From contig DUVQ01000053.1 in NCBI GenBank assembly GCA_012840965.1, positions 1 to 35,892 of the forward strand: 35,892 nt of DNA, read 5' to 3'. Both the position numbers and the translations under genes were made by a program. Source of the stretch: Oligoflexales bacterium (GTDB lineage: Bacteria > Myxococcota_A > UBA9042 > DTJE01). The notes under the pieces are model-generated. The model worked only from the letters and a program-made list of their open reading frames with translations. It was not told where the DNA came from and ran no database searches. Of this stretch, positions 8,385-14,922 are shown in pieces (positions within the stretch are counted from its first letter, which is position 1; each line of letters opens with the position of its first letter).

Positions 8385-10571
8385 GTGGGTGAATCAACTG
8401 GATTCAACTTATTGCACAGAGATGTCCAACGTTGGATTTGGGAGCAGAATTGGAGCCAGCTTAGAGACATCCAAGAACGCGCAATTCAGCCGATCATAGA
8501 GGCAAATCGCGACGTTATTATCAGCGCTTCGACCGCAGCGGGAAAGACGGAAGCAGCCTTCCTGCCTGCTTGTTCTCGCATAGCTGAAATGAAACCTGAT
8601 GGGATCGGGATTCTGTACATCAGCCCCTTGAAGGCATTGATAAACGATCAATACCGCAGATTACTGAGTCTTGGTGAAGCTCTTGATTTGCCTGTAACGC
8701 CGTGGCATGGGGATGTGCTGGGGTCAGTTAAAGGTAAACAAAAGAAGCAGCCGGGTGGCATAGTGTTGATCACGCCAGAGTCATTGGAATCTTTGCTGCT
8801 TAGTAATGGCGCTTGGTGTGCGAAGGCGTTTTCATCGTTAAGTCACATCATTATTGATGAGTTTCATGTTTTTTTAGGCACCGAGCGAGGCTGCCAGCTT
8901 CAGTCTCTTTTGCATCGCATCGAATTCTTGCTTGGGCGGACTGTTCCTAGGGTTGCACTTAGTGCGACTTTGGGTGATATGGAGCAAGTTGCCCGTTTTT
9001 TAAGGCCACCAGCGCAAAACTATTCATGCGAAATCATTGAGTCAAAGGCGGCTGGCACTAAGCTGAAGATCCAGCTTAGAGGCTATCTAAACAAGGCTTC
9101 CCAAGACCAGCAGGAATCGCCAACCACATTCGAGGAGATAGTTAACGACCTGTACAGGATTTTGCGCGGGAAATCGCATCTGATTTTTACCAACAGTCGC
9201 GAGCGTACTGAGCAGATCTGTGTTGGCCTGTCGGACCTTTGCAAAAAGAATGGCGTGCCAAACGAGTTTTTCCCACACCACGGCAACCTTTCTAAAGAGA
9301 TGCGGGAGGAGCTTGAGGCTCGACTCCAGAAGGAAAGCTTGCCAACTTCTGCTGTTTGTACGATGACTCTGGAGTTGGGGATTGATATTGGAAGCGTAGA
9401 TTCAATCGCCCAGGTGACCGCACCGCAAAGTGTGGCGAGCTTGCGGCAGCGTCTTGGGCGTTCTGGTCGCAGAGGTGACGCGGCTATCTTGCGACTTTTC
9501 ATCAGTGAAGATGAGATTACGGCCGAAAGCCATCCTTTGGAGAGCCTGCGCGTGCAAACGGCGCAAAGCATCGCAATGATTAACCTTCTTCTTCAGAGGT
9601 GGTGTGAGCCAGCTTCGGACAACCAATATCACCTGTCCACCCTTGTCCAGCAGACGTTAGCGGTGATTGGCCAGTATGGGGGTGTTCGCGCAAGTCAATT
9701 GTGGACTTTGTTGTGCAAAACTGGCCCCTTTGCTCTGGTTGATAAAGGCATGTACGCCGCCTTGTTAAGGGCTCTGGGCGAGCATCATTTGATAACCCAA
9801 ATGGGAGAAGGTCCACTTGTTTTAGGGGTGCAAGGCGAGAAACTGGTTGAACACTATAGCTTTTTCACGGCCTTCAACGCTTTGGAAGAGTATCGTCTTG
9901 AATTTGGCGGCAGCGTAATTGGCACAATTCCATTGGACAAGCCTCTCGCAGTTGGGCAAACGCTCATATTCGGCGGTCACAGTTGGCAGGTGGAGGACAT
10001 AAATCCGGACGAGAAATACATCCAGCTAGGCAGAGGCATAGGAGGTGTCCCTCCAAAATTCACAGGCGGCGAACAGGCTGTACACGATGTCGTACGACAA
10101 GAAATGCGTCGCATTTACATCGACAACGAGCTACCGGTTTACCTGAACAAGTCAGCAAAAGAGGCGCTAGCAGAAGGCTTCGATTATTTTCACCGGTCGG
10201 GCCTAGAGCGCACCAGCCTCATCGAAATAGGAAGCACCCTTCACGTCCTCCCATGGCTAGGTGATCGAACAACGAACACAATAACCGCCCTTCTTCGCGG
10301 CACCGGCCTAGAAGCGAATTGTTTTAGCGGCATCATTGACATAAAGAACTGCACCTTAGCCACCTTTGCCACCTCAATCCAAACAATCCTGGCAAAACCG
10401 CCCCCAAGCCCCGAAGCCTTAGCCAGCAAGGTACTAACAACAATAGTCGACAAGCACGACCCCTACATCCCAGTAAAACTACGCAATATCAACTATGGAA
10501 GGAGGCATTTCGATGTGGAAGGCGCTGTACGGTGGTTGGCTGATGAGATGGCTCGGTTGACCCCAAACTAA
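8385..10571 (+). CDS. sngC: Lhr-like DEAD/DEAH helicase, SngC of a Shango-type system
   Basis: Superfamily 2 helicase, third gene of the Shango-type set, related to Lhr and to BREX BrxHI. Motifs seen in order: Q-like LRDIQERAIQPII, motif I ASTAAGKTEAA, motif Ia YISPLKALINDQ, motif Ib ITPESLESLL, motif II IIIDEFHVF, motif III ALSATLGD, motif IV LIFTNSRERTE, motif V TMTLELGIDIG, and motif VI QRLGRSGRRGD. The C-terminal half is the long Lhr-type extension. At 728 residues it is intact. The chosen start is GTG 8385, in frame with FNLLHRDVQRWIWEQNW. It probably unwinds or translocates along invading DNA in concert with the ATPase. The codons from about 10,140 on use more A/C-ended choices than the rest of the gene. 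Confidence 0.85.
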   Translation: MGESTGFNLLHRDVQRWIWEQNWSQLRDIQERAIQPIIEANRDVIISASTAAGKTEAAFLPACSRIAEMKPDGIGILYISPLKALINDQYRRLLSLGEALDLPVTPWHGDVLGSVKGKQKKQPGGIVLITPESLESLLLSNGAWCAKAFSSLSHIIIDEFHVFLGTERGCQLQSLLHRIEFLLGRTVPRVALSATLGDMEQVARFLRPPAQNYSCEIIESKAAGTKLKIQLRGYLNKASQDQQESPTTFEEIVNDLYRILRGKSHLIFTNSRERTEQICVGLSDLCKKNGVPNEFFPHHGNLSKEMREELEARLQKESLPTSAVCTMTLELGIDIGSVDSIAQVTAPQSVASLRQRLGRSGRRGDAAILRLFISEDEITAESHPLESLRVQTAQSIAMINLLLQRWCEPASDNQYHLSTLVQQTLAVIGQYGGVRASQLWTLLCKTGPFALVDKGMYAALLRALGEHHLITQMGEGPLVLGVQGEKLVEHYSFFTAFNALEEYRLEFGGSVIGTIPLDKPLAVGQTLIFGGHSWQVEDINPDEKYIQLGRGIGGVPPKFTGGEQAVHDVVRQEMRRIYIDNELPVYLNKSAKEALAEGFDYFHRSGLERTSLIEIGSTLHVLPWLGDRTTNTITALLRGTGLEANCFSGIIDIKNCTLATFATSIQTILAKPPPSPEALASKVLTTIVDKHDPYIPVKLRNINYGRRHFDVEGAVRWLADEMARLTPN

Positions 10572-10597
10572 TCTTGCCCCCAACTGTCACTTGGCCG

Positions 10598-10764
10598 ATT
10601 TGGGAAAAATCAATACTAATCGATGCCAAGCGCTTGATTTTGGTGAGCTGTCAACATAGATTGACATGGTTAACTCGGGTTTGTGTGCCCGGATGTAGGA
10701 TTTGCCTAATATCCTCGGGTTGTTGCTGAAAACATGATGAGCTAAGCCTTCGCAAGGCTGTTGA
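10598..10764 (+). repeat. 167-bp structured direct repeat, copy A
   Basis: This copy matches 14721-14888 with about six differences and one missing G (about 96% identity). Homology starts sharply at ATTTGG and ends at CTGTTGA. It begins 27 bases after the sngC stop. Hairpins that can be read: TGTCAA/TTGACA with a 6-base loop, CGGG/CCCG, GGATGTAGG paired with CCTAATATCC around ATTTG, and AGCCTT/AAGGCT around CGC. No terminal inverted repeats or target duplications are visible. In this copy the + frame contains a stop, while one minus frame is open throughout. Confidence 0.85.
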
Positions 10765-10765
10765 C

Positions 10766-10906
10766 GAGAGATGGTTGACGGTAGATGACATTTGCAGATA
10801 TCTGAATGCAACTAACGAGACGGTCTGTTGAGGCTGCCAAAGGGCAAGGACCAGAACAAGGTGCGGATCGTTATGGAGGAATGACGAATATGAAACCATA
10901 CACAGA
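10766..10906 (+). pseudogene. Remnant of a small excisionase/MerR-like HTH gene
   Basis: Directly after repeat copy A, codons from 10772 read WLTVDDICRYLNATNETV, a clear HTH_17/excisionase-type helix-turn-helix start, then hit TGA at 10829-10831 where the family has the aromatic/Arg of VYRWI. In the same frame further on, GSLWRNDE (near 10870-10893) resembles the wing GRLWRFKxDE. One nonsense change plus small losses therefore separate it from a working gene of 60-70 codons. Its 3' end overlaps the start region of the AlbA_2 gene. It may once have regulated or mobilised the block. Confidence 0.5.
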
Positions 10907-12101
10907 TGATCAGCTATTGGTTCTGTTGAATGATATTGAGTCTGATCGTGTCGAGCGTAAACAGTCCTTCAGGAATGAGGAAACTCGTAAGAAGGCCAGG
11001 CAAGCTGTCTGTGCATTCGCCAACGATTTGCCGAATAGCAATTTGCCAGGCGTCCTTTTTATCGGAGCGCATGACGATGGAACTCCGTCCAACGAACAGA
11101 TTACAGATCGACTTCTTCAGTCCCTAGCGGATATGAAGACTGATGGCAATATCCTTCCGATGCCAGTTTTGTCAGTTGAGAAGCGCGTTCTAAATGGGTC
11201 AGAGATGGCTGTTGTGACTGTAATGCCTTCAGATTTGCCGCCAGTAAAATACGATGGCCGGATATGGATACGTACCGGCCCTAGAAGGGCTATTGCTAAC
11301 GAACAAGAAGAGCGGATTCTGAATGAAAAACGGCGGCACAAGAATCTACCATTTGATCTTTGTTCGATTCCTACAGCCAAACTTACGGATCTTTCCCGAA
11401 CCATTTTTGAGAACGAATACTTGCCTAGGGCTTTTGCGGCTGATGTGCTTGAAGATAACAACCGGAGTTATGCGGAGCGCTTAGCATCCTGTAAGATGAT
11501 TGTTTCTCCATCCGACCAGACACCCACTGTGCTTGGTTTGCTTACTATTGGCAAGAGTCCCCAGGACTTTCTTCCTGGGGCATATATTCAGTTTCTGCGC
11601 ATCGATGGTACAGAACTGGTGGATCCGGTAATTGACGAGGCGACGATAGGTGGCGCGGTTGTTGAAATGCTGCGGCGCATGGAGGAAAAACTTAGGGCTC
11701 ATAATCACACAGCGGTAAACATCGAGTCGAATGCTACCCACGAAATCAATCAAACCTATCCTGTGGATGCTCTTCAACAGATCCTGTATAACGCTGTATT
11801 TCACCGCACTTATGAGGGGACTAACGCTCCGATTCGTGTTTACTGGTTTAATGACCGCATTGAAATTTCTAGTCCAGGTGGTCCTTATGGAAACGTTACC
11901 AGCGAGAATTTTGGGCAACCTGGTATAACCGATTACCGTAATCCCAATATTGGCGTGGCTCTTAAAACCTTTGGTTTTATTCAGGCTTTTGGACGTGGCA
12001 TCGCTATCGCTCAAAGGGCTATGGAACGAAATGGTAATCCTAAAATTGAATTTATAACCAGTCAAAGTGCCGTCGTGTGTACGCTGAGGAGGAGGGCATG
12101 A
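10890..12101 (+). CDS. AlbA_2 (Schlafen-like) / HATPase_c_4 protein, first paralogue
   Basis: Family with an N-terminal AlbA_2/Schlafen-like putative nucleic-acid-binding domain (residues about 12-130: ESDRVERKQSF, AVCAFANDLP, GVLFIGAHDDGTP) and a C-terminal HATPase_c_4 domain (LQQILYNAVFHRTYE, then RVYWFNDRIEISSPGG and FGRGIAIAQRAM). It is often annotated as a transcriptional regulator or ATP-binding protein and is common in defence islands. An in-frame ATG at 10806 precedes it, but ATG 10890 has GGAGG about ten bases upstream and matches the family N-terminus; 10881 is an alternative. The stop overlaps the ParA start in an ATGA arrangement, so the two are probably translated together. No defects seen, in contrast to the remnants downstream. 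Confidence 0.75.
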   Translation: MKPYTDDQLLVLLNDIESDRVERKQSFRNEETRKKARQAVCAFANDLPNSNLPGVLFIGAHDDGTPSNEQITDRLLQSLADMKTDGNILPMPVLSVEKRVLNGSEMAVVTVMPSDLPPVKYDGRIWIRTGPRRAIANEQEERILNEKRRHKNLPFDLCSIPTAKLTDLSRTIFENEYLPRAFAADVLEDNNRSYAERLASCKMIVSPSDQTPTVLGLLTIGKSPQDFLPGAYIQFLRIDGTELVDPVIDEATIGGAVVEMLRRMEEKLRAHNHTAVNIESNATHEINQTYPVDALQQILYNAVFHRTYEGTNAPIRVYWFNDRIEISSPGGPYGNVTSENFGQPGITDYRNPNIGVALKTFGFIQAFGRGIAIAQRAMERNGNPKIEFITSQSAVVCTLRRRA

Positions 12102-13120
12102 ACGAGAAACCACCAGTCCTTACTTTTTTCAACAATAAAGGCGGAGTTGGTAAAACATCGCTCATTTATCACCTTGCGTGGATGTTTGCGAGTTTGCAAA
12201 AACGTGTACTGGCTGTCGATCTTGATCCTCAGTCCAATTTAACGGCAGCGTTCTTGGAAGAAGATTTAATTGAGAAAATATGGAACGATCAGCAGGCTGG
12301 GACCACCATCTTTCATTGCCTGAAGCCACTGACTGGTGTGGGAGATATTACAGCCCCGATCCTTCAGGAGATAACTAACAATTTATATTTGATTCCAGGC
12401 GATGTGGAGTTATCTGGGTTTGAAGATTTGTTGTCATCTCAATGGCCTAATAGTATGGGAGACAACAATCTTTACCGCCCAATGCGAATCTTATCAGCCT
12501 TTTGGCAGGTCATGCAGTTGGCGGCTCAAAAAATCGAGGCAGACATTATTTTAGTCGATATTGGCCCCAATCTTGGTGCAATCAACCGTTCTGTCTTAAT
12601 CGCTACTGACTATGTGATCATTCCGTTGGGAGCTGACCTCTTTTCCTTGCAAGGCTTGAAAAATCTTGGTCCAACGCTGCGAAGCTGGAAAAACCTGTGG
12701 AAGAAACGATTAGACAACTGGGACGCCAGTAAAGAACGCGTCGACCACGCAGGGTTCGAGCTTCCTAAAGGGGGCATGCAGACAATTGGTTACGTCTGCC
12801 AACAGCATGGAGTCCGTCTCGACCGTCCGGTGAAAGCGTATGCTAAATGGGCTGACCGAATACCTGAAGTTTATCGTACTGCGGTGTTGGATCAGCAACC
12901 GAAGGATATTTACAAGCAAGCGGATGACCCTGAATGCTTGGCTACAATCAGGCATTACCGCAGTCTGATATCTATGGGGCAAGAGAATCGCAAGCCCATC
13001 TTTAAACTTACATCCGCCGATGGTGCTATTGGTGCACATGCCAATGCTGTGCAAGATGCCAAAAACGATTTTGAGGAGCTGGCTCGAAAAATTGCCTCAA
13101 AAATAGGATTAACGATATGA
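12098..13120 (+). CDS. ParA/MinD-family ATPase
   Basis: Deviant Walker A FFNNKGGVGKTS near residues 12-22, Walker A' region AVDLDPQSNLT, and switch II/Walker B-like ADIILVDIGPNLGAINR put it in the ParA/Soj family. These are ATPases that form nucleotide-dependent dimers and bind DNA or cargo. GAGGAGGAGG just upstream of ATG 12098 is a strong ribosome site. The gene overlaps the AlbA_2 gene (ATGA) and its own stop overlaps the next ATG at 13117. There is no parB or parS nearby and no replication gene, so a plasmid-partition role is unlikely. It is more likely a component of the AlbA_2-linked system. Length about 340 residues, intact. Confidence 0.85.
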   Translation: MNEKPPVLTFFNNKGGVGKTSLIYHLAWMFASLQKRVLAVDLDPQSNLTAAFLEEDLIEKIWNDQQAGTTIFHCLKPLTGVGDITAPILQEITNNLYLIPGDVELSGFEDLLSSQWPNSMGDNNLYRPMRILSAFWQVMQLAAQKIEADIILVDIGPNLGAINRSVLIATDYVIIPLGADLFSLQGLKNLGPTLRSWKNLWKKRLDNWDASKERVDHAGFELPKGGMQTIGYVCQQHGVRLDRPVKAYAKWADRIPEVYRTAVLDQQPKDIYKQADDPECLATIRHYRSLISMGQENRKPIFKLTSADGAIGAHANAVQDAKNDFEELARKIASKIGLTI

Positions 13121-13284
13121 GAAAGCAAAGCGAGCTTTTTCAGCCCGCCCTTGTTCCTGGTAAGCCTAGCTCAGGCCTGCTCTTTGAAGAGGAACAGATG
13201 TCATTGGCCAGTTCCAACCCTGTGACCTGCCTAGGCGTAACGTTTGGCCAACGACGAGTTCCGTCAAAATGTTCTTCAGAATTT
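13117..13284 (+). pseudogene. 5' remnant of a gene resembling a large DNA methylase
   Basis: From ATG 13117 (overlapping the ParA stop) the frame encodes SGLLFEEEQ and then NPVTCLGVTF. An extra G at 13246 shifts the frame, after which ANDEFRQNVLQNL follows. Together, LGVTF-ANDE resembles the N-terminal stretch of a family of large adenine-specific methylases that I recall from similar operons; this is memory, not a search. About 55 codons in, the sequence switches to a RecQ-like C-terminal region. A large deletion appears to have joined the two genes. Confidence 0.4.
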
Positions 13285-14391
13285 AGTCCTTAGTATCGGG
13301 TTGTTTGCAATAGATGAAGCCTACGGCATTCTGTTGTGTGGAGAAGAGGATGACCGCATCGCTGATTACTTCATACGCAGTGCGTTTCCGCCCCAACAGC
13401 ACATATCAGACATCCTAAGGGTTCTGGATGAATCCGATAATGGTCTCTCAGTGCCTGAAATTCAGCGTGTCTTGAATCTAGGGCAGACTCAAATCGACAA
13501 AACTATAAAATTTTTAACAGCCCAGTCCCCATCACCGGTAACAAAGATCAGCGCTAAATGGCAACTTACGGCAGCTACAGGTTCGTATAGGGTAGATCAG
13601 GCATACGTTGATGCGATCACCAATACGAGGCAGGCAGAACAACAACAGATGCGTGACTATATGACGCATCCACATTGTTTGATGGCATTTGTACAAGCGG
13701 CCTTAGATGACCCTTATCCGGAGCCTTGTGGACAGTGAAGAAACTGTAACTCTGATTTACTGCTAGATGAATCATACGACAACGATCTAGTGAGTCGAGC
13801 TGGGCTGTTTTTGCGCAGAAGCTACCAATCGATTTTGCCAAGAAGGCGATGGCTCGCAAAAAATGTGTTTACACGTTCTCGATTGGGTGGGTATGAGATT
13901 CCTGAGGAAAACTGGCTCAGGAGGGACGTGCGTTAAGCCTATGGCGTGATGCTGGTTGGGGACAGCTTGTGGCTAGTGGAAAATACCAGCCTAACAGACG
14001 AACTTGTAGCTGCTGTAGAAATGTTGAGGGCCTGGTCTCCAGATCCAACCCCCAAATGGGTAACATGTATTCCGTCACTTAATCATCCAGAGTTAGTTCC
14101 TGATTTCGCGGCACGGTTGGCAGACGCACTTGGGTTGCCCTTTGTTTAGTGCATCGAAAAGGTACTTTCAAGTAGACCGCAGAAGGAGATGAAAAACAGT
14201 TTTCAGCAAGTCAAGAACCTTGATGGAGTCTTCGAAGTTAACAACCAGTGTTTGAATGATGCGTGTTTATTGGTTGATGATGTGGTCAACTTTGGGTGGA
14301 CTTTTACTGTGGCATCAGCCCTATTACGCCAAGCTGGTTGTTTTGCTGTATATCCGATGGTACTGAGCTTGAACTCGCTAAGGGTGGACTG
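13285..14391 (+). pseudogene. Remnant of a RecQ-helicase / ComF-type phosphoribosyltransferase fusion
   Basis: The helicase motor is missing. What remains starts at LFAIDEAYGI, passes through a RQC-like winged helix (ADYFIRSAFPPQQHISDILRVL) and HCLMAFVQAALDDPYPEPCG. A TGA at 13736-13738 replaces what should be a Cys codon of the zinc-binding CGxC. After shifts near 13925 and 14000 the reading resumes as SLWRDAGWGQLVASGKY, then TDELVAAVEMLRAW, WVTCIPSLNHPELVPDF and, after a TAG at 14147-14149, NSFQQVKNLDGVFEV and LLVDDVVNFGWTFTV. The last is a phosphoribosyltransferase PRPP-binding loop. At least two frameshifts, two stops and a lost 5' half make it non-functional. RecQ-ComF fusions are known; a link with DprA in proposed conflict systems fits the next remnant. 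Confidence 0.65.
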
Positions 14392-14720
14392 ATGAAGAGC
14401 AACTTTTTAACGAAGGATACCAAAGCCATAATCATGCTTTGTGGCGTTTTCAAAAAGGACCGACTCCAGAGGCCGCTGTTGGAATCTCTCTTCGGCAGGG
14501 GTGTTCAGCTCGGCTTCGCCGTTGAGGAGTGGCAGCGCAACGGTATCTGGATAATAAGCCGAAGTGATAGAGATTATCCGGCTCGTTACAAGAAGCATCT
14601 CAAGGATAGATCGCCTCCATTGTTGTTTGGAGTAGGAAATCGCACCCTGCTAAATGGTGGTGGGGTTGGAATTGTTGGTTTTGGTAAGGTGGATGAGGAA
14701 GGTGCTGCTTTTGCCCGACA
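14392..14720 (+). pseudogene. N-terminal remnant of a DprA-like (DNA-processing) gene
   Basis: ATG 14392 overlaps the RecQ/PRTase stop (TGATGA). Recognisable DprA features are LFGRGVQLGFAVEEW, ISRSDRDYPARYKKHL, PPLLFGVGNRTLL and the Rossmann strand GVGIVGFGKVDEEGAAFA, where family members have GSR-x-VDEEG. The SR is lost here. About 50 residues seem to be missing near the N-terminus (after LCGVFKK), and everything beyond FARQFG is replaced by repeat copy B. The frame stays open through the repeat into the PHP-ATPase gene. In the family, DprA binds and protects single-stranded DNA; this fragment lacks the catalytic core. Confidence 0.6.
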
Positions 14721-14888
14721 ATTTGGGGAAAAATCGATACTAATCGATGCCAAGCGCTTGATTTTGGTGAGCTGTCAACATAGATTGACATGGTTAACTC
14801 GGGTTTGTGTGCCCGGATATAGGGTTTGCCTAATATCCTGGGGTTGTTGCCGAAAACATGATGAGCTAAGCCTTCGCAAGGCTGTTGA
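14721..14888 (+). repeat. 168-bp structured direct repeat, copy B
   Basis: Same orientation as copy A, starting at ATTTGGGG and ending CTGTTGA. It lies between the broken dprA and the PHP-ATPase gene. Relative to copy A, one change in the GGATATAGG/CCTAATATCC stem keeps the pairing (A-T against G-T) and one falls in its loop. The ATCGAT-N4-ATCGAT dyad is perfect here but not in copy A. The two copies bracket about 4.0 kb (10765-14720). Confidence 0.85.
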
Positions 14889-14922
14889 GCGCCAGGCAGT
14901 AACACGAATGGGAGGGCGTGAG

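Noticed and set aside
12098-13120. Plasmid partition locus
   Set aside because: ParA is present but there is no ParB, parS-like repeat array or replication gene; coupling to AlbA_2 points to a different role.
10598-14888. Reading the 167-bp repeats as insertion sequences or MITEs with a composite transposon between them
   Set aside because: No terminal inverted repeats, no target duplication at either copy, and no transposase gene in the bracketed block.
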